A stretch of 13,323 bases of DNA from Cellvibrio sp. (GCA_003524365.1 DQHS01000261.1:5948-19270), one strand, 5' to 3'. Shown: positions 1-7,534, counted from the first letter of the stretch. Translations and numbers: made by a program. The notes: a model not told the origin generated them from the sequence alone.

Positions 1-2
1 AT

Positions 3-1685
3 CACTCCACTGCGGATCAACACGAGTCCCACGGCAATAAATTTTTGCCATTTTTTACGCGTATTATGAGCCCGCTATTAAAACGCGAAGCGGGAAAAAA
101 AGCGCGCCTGTGGTTGCTTGGTGGGATTCTCGCATTAATTGCGGCATCGATTGGTTTAGTGGTAGTGCAAGCGGTGATGTTAAAGATGCTGCCCTTTGAC
201 AACAAAAGTGAATTCCAGATTGTGGTGGATATGCCCGAAGGCACGCCGCTGGAAAATACCCAAAAGGTGTTGCAAGCACTCGCCGATAAAATAGAAACCA
301 TTCCCGAAGTCACCGATTACCAACTCTATGCAGGAACCTCGGCACCGATTAATTTTAATGGCTTGGTGCGGCAAAATTATTTGCGTCGCGCGCCCCACAT
401 GGGCGAGATTCAAATCAATTTAGTGGACAAACATTTACGCGCACGCAAGAGCCACGAAATTGCGCTCGCCGCGCGCGAATTAATTGCGGATGTCGGCAAG
501 ACGATGAACGCGAATGTCAAAGTCGTTGAAGTTCCACCCGGCCCGCCAGTGTTATCGCCATTGGTTGCGGAAATTTATGGTATGGATTATCAACGTCAAC
601 TCGACGTCGCAAAAAAAGTACGCGCCGCGTTTGAAGCAACACCCGATGTAGTGGATGTTGATGACACCATCGAAGCGCCGCAAACCCGCTGGTTAATTGT
701 GGTGGATCGCGCCCGCGCCGCGCGCTTGGGTGTGGATCAAACCACTATCGCCAATGCGATTCGCACGGCACTGGCCGGTGAAGACGCCTCCTATTTACAC
801 ACCACTACTGCCAAGGTTGCCCTGCCCGTGCGGCTTGAATTGCCCGCTGGCGAGAAAGACAACCTCGAACGGGTATTGGCGATAAAAATCCGCGCGCGCG
901 CTGGCAATTTGATCGCACTCACGGAAGTCACCCAGGTGATTGAAAGCCAGCGCCAGCAGACCATTCATCACAAGGATTTGCTGCCAGTGGTTTATGTACT
1001 GGGCGAGGTTGCGGGTGAAACTGACAGCCCGCTTTATGGTTTAGCCAACATCTATAACCGCCTCGCCGAAACACCGATTGATGGGCAGACAAATAACGGG
1101 CAAGCCATCGACCAATTTTTAAATTCACAGCCAGAGAACCCGGTGAACTGGAGTTTGAAATGGGACGGTGAGCTGCAAGTCACGCTCGATACCTTCCGCG
1201 ATATGGGCATCGCTTACTCAGTCGGCTTGGTGATGATTTATTTGCTGGTGGTGGGCATGTTCAAAAGTTACTCGGTGCCGCTGATTATTATGGCGCCGAT
1301 CCCGCTCACGCTTATCGGCATCATGCCCGGCCATGCGTTGCTCGGCCAGCAATTCACTGCACCCAGCATGATCGGCATGATCGCGCTCGCTGGGATTATT
1401 GTGCGCAACTCCATATTGCTGGTGGACTTTATCCAGCAGGAAGTACGCAGCGGTAAATCGCTGGAGGACGCGACTATTAGTGCGGCGGCTGTGCGCGCAC
1501 TGCCCATTGGCTTAACCGCGCTGGCGGCAATGATGGGCGGCTTTTTTATTGTGGATGATCCTATTTTTGGCGGGCTGGCGGTTTCACTGATCTTCGGCTT
1601 GCTGGTATCAACCGTGTTAACCCTGATTGTGATTCCGGTGGTTTATTACTTGTACCACTATAAATCGAGCCAGAGCACAACCTGA
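3..1685 (+). CDS. RND efflux transporter permease subunit, C-terminal half (5' truncated by window)
   Basis: This is the inner-membrane pump of a tripartite proton-driven efflux system of the AcrB type. The reading frame is open from base 3 with no start codon of its own, and only about 560 residues are present, against roughly 1,050 for the family, so the N-terminal half lies outside the window. A TTG at 45 and an ATG at 66 are internal. A membrane segment at about 105-180 corresponds to TM7. A large periplasmic porter/docking portion follows to about 1190, and then comes a block of five membrane segments (about 1205-1670). That block carries the typical run FKSYSVPLIIMAPIPLTLIGI and the GMIALAGIIVRNSILLVDFI stretch of TM10. 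The TM4 proton-relay residues and the membrane-fusion partner lie upstream of the window, so neither substrate nor partner can be named. RND membership is secure. The HAE-type subclass is inferred from the TM9-TM10 sequence. Confidence 0.93.
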   Translation, partial: HSTADQHESHGNKFLPFFTRIMSPLLKREAGKKARLWLLGGILALIAASIGLVVVQAVMLKMLPFDNKSEFQIVVDMPEGTPLENTQKVLQALADKIETIPEVTDYQLYAGTSAPINFNGLVRQNYLRRAPHMGEIQINLVDKHLRARKSHEIALAARELIADVGKTMNANVKVVEVPPGPPVLSPLVAEIYGMDYQRQLDVAKKVRAAFEATPDVVDVDDTIEAPQTRWLIVVDRARAARLGVDQTTIANAIRTALAGEDASYLHTTTAKVALPVRLELPAGEKDNLERVLAIKIRARAGNLIALTEVTQVIESQRQQTIHHKDLLPVVYVLGEVAGETDSPLYGLANIYNRLAETPIDGQTNNGQAIDQFLNSQPENPVNWSLKWDGELQVTLDTFRDMGIAYSVGLVMIYLLVVGMFKSYSVPLIIMAPIPLTLIGIMPGHALLGQQFTAPSMIGMIALAGIIVRNSILLVDFIQQEVRSGKSLEDATISAAAVRALPIGLTALAAMMGGFFIVDDPIFGGLAVSLIFGLLVSTVLTLIVIPVVYYLYHYKSSQSTT

Positions 1686-1695
1686 GTTTGCCGGA

Positions 1696-1724
1696 TCACC
1701 GAGGTTGGGTGGCAACCTCGGTGA
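1696..1724 (+). terminator. Strong intercistronic hairpin, terminator or mRNA-processing element
   Basis: A perfect inverted repeat, TCACCGAGGTTG / CAACCTCGGTGA, forms a 12-bp stem closed by a 5-base loop (GGTGG). It starts 10 bases after the RND stop codon. No T-run follows on either strand, so it is not a textbook intrinsic terminator. It could attenuate read-through into the next small gene, or protect the 3' end of the RND message. The structure is seen directly; the function is inferred. Confidence 0.6.
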
Positions 1725-1780
1725 ATGTCTCAAAAACCACCCAATCACTAATCAATCACCCACATCAAGAGGGATGCATT

Positions 1781-1999
1781 ATGTCATCTGAACGTGTACT
1801 CACAGCATTTGCCGGGCTTATGGTTCTGTTGAGCGTTGCGCTCACTACCTGGGTTCACCCCGGTTTTATATGGCTAACGGTATTTATCGGGGCCAATTTA
1901 TTTCAGCAATCCTTCACCGGTTTTTGCCCCGCCACACTCTTTTTCCGCAAAGTGTGCAAATTTAAAACCGAGAAAGAGCTAGCGCTGAACAACAAGTAA
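1781..1999 (+). CDS. YgaP-like inner-membrane protein (DUF2892 family)
   Basis: This is a 72-residue membrane protein. It has two hydrophobic segments (about residues 7-25 and 28-46), a central HPGFIWLTVFIGANLFQQSFTG-type core, the conserved FTGFCPA motif with one Cys, and a charged cytoplasmic tail (FRKVCKFKTEKE). The motif and length match the DUF2892 domain, which occurs alone or as the membrane anchor of YgaP-type rhodaneses. No rhodanese domain is present here. The ATG at 1781 is chosen because AAGAGGG sits 7 bases upstream; the frame stays open to a TTG at 1688, but that extension covers the hairpin and looks non-coding. The gene lies 95 bases after the RND permease on the same strand, so co-transcription is possible. 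A link to sulfur handling or metal stress is suggested only by the family's associations, and the molecular function is unknown. Confidence 0.85.
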   Translation: MSSERVLTAFAGLMVLLSVALTTWVHPGFIWLTVFIGANLFQQSFTGFCPATLFFRKVCKFKTEKELALNNK

Positions 2000-2041
2000 C
2001 CGCAGCACCACTTATCCACCCAAGCACCCACTTTTAAACCG

Positions 2042-2061
2042 GGACCTGCGGATGCGGGTCC
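2042..2061 (+). terminator. Weak hairpin after the DUF2892 gene
   Basis: GGACCTGC and GCGGGTCC form an 8-bp stem with one G-U pair around a GGAT loop, 42 bases after the DUF2892 stop. Only TTA follows it, so it is at best a weak terminator separating this gene from the LPS operon. Confidence 0.35.
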
Positions 2062-2105
2062 TTAGCCTGATACCCGTCAAACACTTACCCACAGCCAGCC
2101 ATTCT

Positions 2106-2116
2106 TTTGCTAGAAT
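2106..2116 (+). promoter_or_regulatory. Extended -10 promoter for the LPS-core operon
   Basis: The run TTTTGCTAGAAT contains TGC directly before TAGAAT (2111-2116), which is an extended -10 element with 5 of 6 matches to TATAAT. A clear -35 is not visible; TTACCC at 2085-2090 is 20 bases away, which is too far. Transcription would begin near 2123, giving a short leader before the ATG at 2151. Extended -10 promoters tolerate weak -35 boxes, so the call is plausible. Confidence 0.45.
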
Positions 2117-2150
2117 CCCCACCACAAAAAATCCTCCAGAGAACCTGACC

Positions 2151-2546
2151 ATGCTGATCCAAGCCCCTATTTCCCTTGGCGAACTAATCGACAAAATCAC
2201 CATTCTGGAAATCAAAGTCGTCAATATCGGCGATGCCGCGAAACTGAAAAACGTCACCCACGAACTGAATATCCTCAACGATAAAGTCGGCAGCTTGTTG
2301 GATGCCGATGGCCAAGCCAAATTAGCGCCACTTAAACAAGCGCTGAAAGATATTAATCAGGAACTCTGGATTATTGAAGACGACATTCGCGACTGTGAAT
2401 TAGCCAAAGACTTTAGTGATAAATTTATCCAACTCGCACGCGCCGTTTATGTCACCAATGACAAACGCGCCGCCGTGAAAAAGGATATTAACATCGCCTT
2501 CGGTTCAGAATTAATCGAAGAAAAGTCCTACAAGAAATATCAGTAA
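2151..2546 (+). CDS. DUF6165 family protein, first gene of the LPS-core operon
   Basis: This is a 131-residue soluble, charged protein with no signal peptide or membrane segment. It starts MLIQAPISLGELIDKITILEIK, is mostly predicted helix with heptad-like Leu/Ile spacing in the first half, and ends in Lys-rich KSYKKYQ. The sequence fits the DUF6165 family of small proteins, which tend to be encoded beside LPS or glycan glycosyltransferases; I recall no biochemical function for it. The frame is open upstream to 2052, but the candidate promoter lies inside that stretch. The N-terminal LGELIDKITILEIK pattern begins right after the ATG at 2151, so I prefer that start. A purine-rich CCAGAGAA lies about 9 bases upstream as a weak ribosome site. 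Heptosyltransferase I follows 36 bases after the stop, which suggests a role in inner-core assembly, by inference only. Confidence 0.82.
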   Translation: MLIQAPISLGELIDKITILEIKVVNIGDAAKLKNVTHELNILNDKVGSLLDADGQAKLAPLKQALKDINQELWIIEDDIRDCELAKDFSDKFIQLARAVYVTNDKRAAVKKDINIAFGSELIEEKSYKKYQ

Positions 2547-2582
2547 TCTGCGTTACCACTGCCACAATTGAAGAATTTGCCC

Positions 2583-3653
2583 ATGCGTATACTGCTTGTC
2601 AAAATGTCCTCCATGGGCGACATCTTCCACACATTTCCTGCGATCAGCGATATTAAGCAACACTATCCAGATGCGGAAATTGATTGGGTGGTGGAAGACA
2701 GCTTTAGTGAAATTGTGGATTGGCACCCCGGCGTGCGCAAAGTCATTCCCATTCATTTGCGCCGCTGGGTTAAAGCACGTAATAAAAAAAATTGGCAAGA
2801 GTTCAAAGATTGGCGCAAAGCCTTGCGTAGCACCTCTTACGATTACATCATCGATGTACAAGGTCTATTAAAAAGCGCAATTGTTGCCAAATGTGCAAAG
2901 GGGAACGGCGTTGATGGCTATGCGAAAACCTCTGCGCGTGAACCTATCACTCACTGGTTTTACAAACACCACCACATTGTTGATAAAGACCAGCATGCGG
3001 TGGAACGCACACGTCAATTAGTGGGAAAGACGTTGGGCTATATTCCTACACCAAAATTGAATTTTGGCATCAATCAAAATTTTGTTCAGGTGGTAAAAAA
3101 TCCGCGTAAATTAATTTTTATTATTGGCACCAGTTGGGTCACCAAACTTTGGGCAACACGTGAATGGCAAGCACTCACTACAATCGCCCTCAATGCTGGT
3201 TTTAGTGTAGAAATTATTTGGGGTAGCGCAGAAGAGCAAGCTATCGCCGATCAGATTATTGAATTCTGCCCGCAGGCAACGCGCCCCGAGCAGCGCTTAT
3301 CCATCACTACGATTGCTGAAAAATTGGTAGAGGCTGCAGGTGTCATCGGGTTGGACACAGGCTTCTCTCATCTCGCTGGCGCACTTGAAACACCGACCAT
3401 CGCACTCTACGGAGCAACATCGCCGGTAAAGGTTGGGCTGATTGGCGAGCACACGCAGAATTTGCAGTTAGTTGACACATTGGAGTGCATGCCCTGCCAC
3501 AAACGGCACTGCAAATGGCTACCGGAAAATAGCACTGACACGCCAGCCTGTATGGGCGGCATCAAAGCCGAAGCAGTATGGCAGGCGCTGCAACAAAAAT
3601 TGTCCGCGCAGACATTTGGCAATCACTCACATAATGATTCAACGCAAAATTAA
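2583..3653 (+). CDS. waaC: Lipopolysaccharide heptosyltransferase I (GT9)
   Basis: This enzyme transfers L-glycero-D-manno-heptose from ADP-heptose onto Kdo2-lipid A at the cytoplasmic face of the inner membrane, the first heptose step of the LPS inner core. The 356-residue protein opens with MRILLVKMSSMGDIFHTFPA, the GT9 nucleotide-sugar enzyme start whose Asp13 matches the catalytic base of E. coli WaaC. The C-terminal Rossmann half has a GTSWVTKLW segment (Lys188) and the donor-site signature GLDTGFSHLAGAL (Asp258, His263). A Cys cluster (C302, C305, C310, C323) follows, of the kind seen in many GT9 enzymes. It is a little longer than E. coli WaaC (about 320). The ATG at 2583 gives the canonical N-terminus and has GAAG 9 bases upstream; a TTG at 2568 is less likely. 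It lies between the DUF6165 gene and a GT2 gene, all co-directional and tightly spaced. Heptosyltransferase II is the main alternative, but MSSMGDIFHTFPA favours type I. Confidence 0.88.
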   Translation: MRILLVKMSSMGDIFHTFPAISDIKQHYPDAEIDWVVEDSFSEIVDWHPGVRKVIPIHLRRWVKARNKKNWQEFKDWRKALRSTSYDYIIDVQGLLKSAIVAKCAKGNGVDGYAKTSAREPITHWFYKHHHIVDKDQHAVERTRQLVGKTLGYIPTPKLNFGINQNFVQVVKNPRKLIFIIGTSWVTKLWATREWQALTTIALNAGFSVEIIWGSAEEQAIADQIIEFCPQATRPEQRLSITTIAEKLVEAAGVIGLDTGFSHLAGALETPTIALYGATSPVKVGLIGEHTQNLQLVDTLECMPCHKRHCKWLPENSTDTPACMGGIKAEAVWQALQQKLSAQTFGNHSHNDSTQN

Positions 3654-3667
3654 TTCAGGAACTCTTT

Positions 3668-4495
3668 ATGATCCCGCAAAAGATGGGCGTAGTCATTACC
3701 ACTTACAACCAACCCAAATGGCTCAAAAACGTGTTGTTTGGCTATGAAGCGCAACGCCACAATAATTTCACAGTAATTATTGCTGACGACGGTTCGGGAC
3801 AACCAACACGCGATGTGATTGAATTTTTTCAGGCGCGCGGAAAAATAACTATTCAACATGTGTGGCATGAAGATAAGGGCTTTCAGAAGTGCCAGATCCT
3901 CAATAAAGCCATCGCGCAAACCGATTGTGATTATTTAATTTTTACCGATGGCGACTGCGTACCCGAACCCGATTTTATTAGCATTCATCAAGCGTTGGCA
4001 GAACCCGGTTATTTTTTATCGGGTGGCTATGTGAAACTGACCACACCGGTATCTGAAGCAATTACTGAAGCAGATATCATCAACGGCGTTATATTTGATA
4101 TCGACTGGCTCAAAAAAACCGGCCAGCCGTCCAATCATAAACTGTGGAAATTAATTAAAAATAAAACCATAAAAGCATTGCTGAATGTGATCACTCCCAC
4201 CAAAGCCACCTGGAACGGAATGAATAGCTCAACCTGGACAAGCGACATCAAAGCCTGCAATGGCTTTAATGAAGATATGCAATACGGTGGCTTAGATCGC
4301 GAATTAGGCGAGCGTTTGTACAATCACGGATTAAAAGGAAAGCAAGTCCGCTACAGCGTCAATTGCCTCCATTTGGATCACCCTCGCGCTTACGACAACC
4401 CGGAAACCTGGAAAAAGAATTACGCGATCCGCAATGAAGTGAAACGCACAGGCAGATTTTGGGCAGAAAATGGGATTGTGAAGAAAAACACATAA
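3668..4495 (+). CDS. Family 2 glycosyltransferase, probable LPS core sugar transferase
   Basis: This is a 275-residue GT-A fold enzyme, predicted to be cytoplasmic or membrane-peripheral. The start GVVITTYNQP and the ADDGS block (39-43) form the nucleotide-binding half. TDGDC (93-97) is the metal-binding DxD-type motif. The C-terminal stretch CNGFNEDMQYGGLDRELGERL (197-217) is the acceptor-side motif shared with galactosyltransferase C-terminal (GT7C-like) domains, with the acidic pair expected of the catalytic base. The ATG at 3668 has AGGA 7 bases upstream and lies 14 bases after the waaC stop, so translation is probably coupled. Context points to addition of a hexose or similar sugar to the LPS inner core, but donor and acceptor cannot be read from the sequence. 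WaaE-like beta-glucosyltransferases are one comparison. The gene converges on the esterase, with only 28 bases between the two stop codons. Confidence 0.88.
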   Translation: MIPQKMGVVITTYNQPKWLKNVLFGYEAQRHNNFTVIIADDGSGQPTRDVIEFFQARGKITIQHVWHEDKGFQKCQILNKAIAQTDCDYLIFTDGDCVPEPDFISIHQALAEPGYFLSGGYVKLTTPVSEAITEADIINGVIFDIDWLKKTGQPSNHKLWKLIKNKTIKALLNVITPTKATWNGMNSSTWTSDIKACNGFNEDMQYGGLDRELGERLYNHGLKGKQVRYSVNCLHLDHPRAYDNPETWKKNYAIRNEVKRTGRFWAENGIVKKNT

Positions 4496-4523
4496 CCACA
4501 ACTACCCGTTATAAAATCGACGA

Positions 4524-5447
4524 TTATTTTTTCTGGTGTGCTAATAACCAATCGTAAATATCTTTGCTGGCGTAAATGCGCTTCCAGGCATCGTGCCCCA
4601 TATCCTCGTGAACAGTGAAAAGGATTTCTGAATCACCCAGCTCCTCCAATTTATTTATTCCTGCATAAAAGAATTTTTTCTGGACTGCAGTATCGCGCCC
4701 ACCCGCAAATACCCATACGGGCAAGTTCGCCTTGGCAATAGGTGCCATTAAATCCGGATGACCCCAACCAACAACGGGGACAACTGCTGCAAATAATTCA
4801 GGATGCTTGCTCGCCATAAACCAGGTGCCAAAACCACCGTAACTTAAACCGGTAAGGTATAAACGAGAACTATCCGTGCGGTATTTTTTTTGTACATTGG
4901 TAATGATGCTTAATAAGTCTTGCTCCACCTGCTCCCACCCCATCGGCAAGAGTGGTGCTACTGCCGACATATCTTTTATGTCTTCACCGGCTTCCATTAA
5001 CTGTGGTGTTGCAAAAAATGGCTCGTAAGCAGGAACACCCTCCGCCAAACGCAGCGGAATTTTTGCGCGCGTGCGGTTGGCGATATAAGGGACCTTGCCC
5101 ATCGTAAACATATGCAGCTGCGGTGAAATAATGATGAAAGGCAAATCTTTCTTTTGAATCCAGGCTTCATATAACGGGCCATGGCTAATGACATAGTCCA
5201 ATTCGTCCAGACCATTACCGCGCTCGCCATTACCATGTAAAAATAAAATAATTGGCCATTTCTTATCCGGTTGTGTTTCATAACCGCGAGGCAAATACAC
5301 AAAATAGTCGCGCTTAAGCTGATCAATGCTGCTGACATAGGGCAAGCGTAAAAGCTGTTCTGTGGATGAGTTATTTTCCCCAGGAAGATGACTGCATCCC
5401 GCCAGCCAACCAATAATTAACATCGCTAAGAACACGGGCTTTTTCAT
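4524..5447 (-). CDS. Lipoprotein alpha/beta hydrolase (PHB-depolymerase/prolyl-oligopeptidase-like esterase)
   Basis: This is a 307-residue secreted or membrane-anchored serine hydrolase. MKKPVFLAMLIIGWLAGC is a short signal peptide with lipobox LAG|C (Cys18), followed by a polar linker. The fold signals are in order: the oxyanion-hole motif LFLHGNGERG (68-77), nucleophile elbow GLSYGG (Ser202), acid in GGRDT (Asp252) and His285 in MGHDAW. The triad is therefore complete. A segment of about 55 residues (roughly 112-167) between the HGNGERG strand region and the helix before the nucleophile looks like a lid. The ATG at 5447 is preferred to an upstream start at 5597 because it begins the signal peptide and has CAGGATC just upstream. 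The substrate is unknown; polyester or carbohydrate ester hydrolysis is typical of relatives. It is divergent from the two-component system and shares its upstream region. Confidence 0.87.
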   Translation of the reverse strand: MKKPVFLAMLIIGWLAGCSHLPGENNSSTEQLLRLPYVSSIDQLKRDYFVYLPRGYETQPDKKWPIILFLHGNGERGNGLDELDYVISHGPLYEAWIQKKDLPFIIISPQLHMFTMGKVPYIANRTRAKIPLRLAEGVPAYEPFFATPQLMEAGEDIKDMSAVAPLLPMGWEQVEQDLLSIITNVQKKYRTDSSRLYLTGLSYGGFGTWFMASKHPELFAAVVPVVGWGHPDLMAPIAKANLPVWVFAGGRDTAVQKKFFYAGINKLEELGDSEILFTVHEDMGHDAWKRIYASKDIYDWLLAHQKK

Positions 5448-5583
5448 GATAGATCCTGTTGTTATTACTATTAAAAAGATCTGCGCAGCATGAATTAGGC
5501 CCATTAAACAACAAGGGCTTTTGCGTTTCTTAACCCCACGCCACACATTCTGGCAATTCAATTGCTGCGCAACCACAACAAGC

Positions 5584-5619
5584 TGACTCACTGACATTTG
5601 TCACAAGACACTGGTGACT
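5584..5619. promoter_or_regulatory. Cluster of TGAC/GTCA half-sites in the divergent intergenic region
   Basis: The 298 bases between the esterase and kinase starts contain a compact run of related elements. TGACT lies at 5584, TGACA at 5592-5596 and TGTCA at 5599-5603 (an inverted pair around TT). GTCAC at 5600-5604 is paired with GTGAC at 5614-5618. This looks like a regulator-binding region serving either promoter. The regulator is unknown; the adjacent DesR-like protein is one candidate. Confidence 0.35.
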
Positions 5620-5680
5620 TTCACAGCTGGTACGCTATACGCCGGAGAACCAAACTAGTCGATAGTAAAACCCGTCTGGA

Positions 5681-5709
5681 TTCACCTACAGTCATAACAG
5701 GTACATAAT
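5681..5709 (+). promoter_or_regulatory. Sigma70-type promoter for the two-component operon
   Basis: TTCACC (5681-5686, 4 of 6 matches to TTGACA) is followed after exactly 17 bases by CATAAT (5704-5709, 5 of 6 matches to TATAAT). The predicted start is near 5716, about 30 bases before the kinase ATG. Spacing and position are good; the call is by eye. Confidence 0.5.
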
Positions 5710-5745
5710 AAGCCAGCATCCCAACTACCACGCAGACATATCGCT

Positions 5746-6843
5746 ATGAATCACCATCCCGAACAATGCGCAGGCTCTATCTACTCCGCCAAATCCTGGA
5801 TTTGGCTGGTATTTAGCCTCTATTATTTTGTCCCTGTGTACTACATGCCCTTCAGCGCACTCGCGCAAGTGCTGTTGGTTGGTGTTTATTGTGTATTTGT
5901 ATCACTGTATTTATGGGGGATCACCCTCAAACCCCAAGATGTCTGGAAACCAGTGCTAGCAATTGTTCTGCTGGCATTTGCTATTACGCCATACACACCC
6001 GGCTCAAGTACTTTTTTTTCCTATTTAGGTTTTTTGGTTGGATTTACTTACCGCACCAAAATCTGGCTGCTAATCACCGGGATTCTGGTGGCCACTATCA
6101 TTGCTATGCACTACCAATTTAATTACCCCTTTCCCTTTTTTGCATTTCCTGCGCTCTCGGGTTTAGCCACTATTGGTATTATTGGCTATGTTGAAAAGCT
6201 ACGGATGGAAGCGCGCATTAGCCAACAAAAAAGCCATCAGGAAATTGAACAGTTAGCCGTTATTGCCGAGCGCGAACGTATTGCTCGCGATCTGCACGAT
6301 ATTCTTGGCCATACTTTGTCGAGTATCGCACTCAAAGCAGAATTGGCAGAAAAATTATTAACGCAAGAGAAAACAGAACAAGCCAAACAACATCTCTCCG
6401 AACTGCATCAAATTGCGCGCAACAGTTTAAGTCTGGTGCGCCAAACGGTATCCGGTTATAAACATCGAGGATTATCTGGTGAAGTGATGGAACTCTGCGA
6501 AAAACTTCGGCAAAGCGGTTTTATCGTGGATCTCAATGGTGATATTCCCCAGCTCTCACCACGCGCAGAAACAGCCATTATTCTAGCGTTGACAGAATTG
6601 ACCACTAATGTGTTGCGCCACAGCAATGGCAATCATTGCGAGATCGAATTTCAACAAAGTTGCGACAAAATTGTAGTGCGAATGCATGATAACGGTGAAG
6701 TCAAAGCGCTGATTCCAGGCAATGGATTACAAGGTATTCAGGAGCGACTCAATGCCCTCACCGGTGATTTACAATCATCAATCCACAAAGGCTGTGAATT
6801 TGTGATTTCCTTACCGCGCCGCGAACTGCATCAGCAAGGCTAG
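5746..6843 (+). CDS. DesK-like membrane sensor histidine kinase (HisKA_3 / NarL-type)
   Basis: This is a 365-residue sensor kinase. The N-terminal 150 residues hold about five or six membrane segments with almost no periplasmic domain, as in DesK, which senses membrane thickness or fluidity. A linker helix (about 150-178) leads into the dimerisation domain with the phospho-acceptor motif RDLHDILGH (His184), matching the DesK pattern. The ATP-binding domain shows an N box ELTTNVLRHS (284-293), G1 DNG (315-317) and G2 GNGLQGI (325-331), so catalysis should be intact. The ATG at 5746 is the first one after a good promoter, although the ribosome site is weak. The response regulator follows after 25 bases. 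The lack of an extracellular sensor domain suggests an intramembrane signal. Unlike the Bacillus des locus, no fatty-acid desaturase is nearby. Confidence 0.9.
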   Translation: MNHHPEQCAGSIYSAKSWIWLVFSLYYFVPVYYMPFSALAQVLLVGVYCVFVSLYLWGITLKPQDVWKPVLAIVLLAFAITPYTPGSSTFFSYLGFLVGFTYRTKIWLLITGILVATIIAMHYQFNYPFPFFAFPALSGLATIGIIGYVEKLRMEARISQQKSHQEIEQLAVIAERERIARDLHDILGHTLSSIALKAELAEKLLTQEKTEQAKQHLSELHQIARNSLSLVRQTVSGYKHRGLSGEVMELCEKLRQSGFIVDLNGDIPQLSPRAETAIILALTELTTNVLRHSNGNHCEIEFQQSCDKIVVRMHDNGEVKALIPGNGLQGIQERLNALTGDLQSSIHKGCEFVISLPRRELHQQG

Positions 6844-6868
6844 CTATCAAACAAGAGTAGATCTGACT

Positions 6869-7465
6869 ATGAAAATTTTGTTGGCAGAAGATCAGTCCAT
6901 GGTGCGCGGTGCATTGGCCGCATTACTGAGCATGGAAAGCGGTTTTGAAATCACCCAAGCAGAAGATGGCGACCGCGCTTGGTTGCTAATGAAACAAAAT
7001 AGCTACGATATTTTACTCACCGATATTGAAATGCCTGGCCGCTCCGGTCTTGAATTGGCGCAGTGGGTATTGCAACAAAAATTACCCATCAAAACCATTA
7101 TCATCACCACCTTTGGCCGCTCGGGCTATATCCGCCGCGCAATCGATATGGGTGTCTCTGGTTTTTTATTAAAGGACGCGCCCTCAGAACAGCTTATTCA
7201 GGCTATTTATAAAGTCATGGATGGCAAGCGCGTCATCGATGGCGAACTGGCGATGATGGCGCTGGGCGAAAGCGACCCACTCAATGATAAAGAACGTCGC
7301 GCCCTGCGTTTGGCGGCTGAAGGTAAAACTACGGCTGAAATTGCAACAGTATTGTGCTTATCAGAAGGCACTGTGCGGAATTATCTCTCAGAGGCGATTG
7401 CCAAACTGCATGCTGCTAACCGTGTGGATGCCGCACGCATCGCCCGCCAAAAAGGCTGGATCTGA
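6869..7465 (+). CDS. DesR-like response regulator (REC + LuxR-type HTH)
   Basis: This is a 198-residue NarL/FixJ-family transcription factor, the partner of the kinase just upstream. The receiver domain (1-118) has the acidic pocket AEDQ (Glu7, Asp8), phospho-acceptor Asp52 in LLTDIEMPGRSG, Thr80 and Lys102 in LLKDAPSEQ. A LuxR-type helix-turn-helix follows at about 137-195 (TTAEIATVLCLSEGTVRNYLSEAIAKL). The sequence resembles Bacillus DesR closely in the receiver core and ends in the same KGW pattern. It is preceded by AAGAG about 11 bases upstream and ends in tandem stops TGA TAA. The target genes are not shown by the sequence. Candidates in the window are its own promoter region, the divergent esterase, and yjcH-actP directly downstream. 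Confidence 0.92.
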   Translation: MKILLAEDQSMVRGALAALLSMESGFEITQAEDGDRAWLLMKQNSYDILLTDIEMPGRSGLELAQWVLQQKLPIKTIIITTFGRSGYIRRAIDMGVSGFLLKDAPSEQLIQAIYKVMDGKRVIDGELAMMALGESDPLNDKERRALRLAAEGKTTAEIATVLCLSEGTVRNYLSEAIAKLHAANRVDAARIARQKGWI

Positions 7466-7490
7466 TAAATCTACGCCTAACATGTAACTT

Positions 7491-7506
7491 TGTGAATTTA
7501 ATCCCA
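7491..7506 (+). promoter_or_regulatory. Possible CRP/Vfr-type site upstream of yjcH-actP
   Basis: TGTGA, six bases, TCCCA matches the CRP consensus (TGTGA-N6-TCACA) at 9 of 10 core positions. It lies about 52 bases before the start predicted from the downstream -10, which is not one of the usual helical positions. The acs-yjcH-actP operon of E. coli is under CRP control, so a catabolite signal would make sense, but this is a weak single-site call. Confidence 0.3.
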
Positions 7507-7534
7507 CCTGGTATTCCTGTAGCGCCAAAATGGC

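Noticed and set aside
1688..1780. In-frame upstream extension of the DUF2892 gene from a TTG at 1688
   Set aside because: It spans the 12-bp hairpin, has no membrane-protein character, and the ATG at 1781 has a strong ribosome site.
2052..2150. In-frame extension of the DUF6165 gene
   Set aside because: It covers part of the hairpin and the extended -10 element; the conserved N-terminal pattern starts at 2151.
4496..4540. Possible terminator between the convergent GT2 and esterase genes (AATCGACGATT then a T-run)
   Set aside because: The arms leave a one-base loop, so only about three pairs can form in RNA; the T-run lies inside the esterase 3' end.
5496..5524. AGGCCC ... GGGCTT inverted repeat upstream of the esterase, followed by Ts
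   Set aside because: There are six weak pairs around a loop of more than ten bases, no gene ends there on the plus strand, and chance is a sufficient explanation.
5448..5597. Longer start for the lipoprotein esterase at 5597
   Set aside because: It would put 50 residues before a clear lipoprotein signal peptide, and the ATG at 5447 has its own AGGA.
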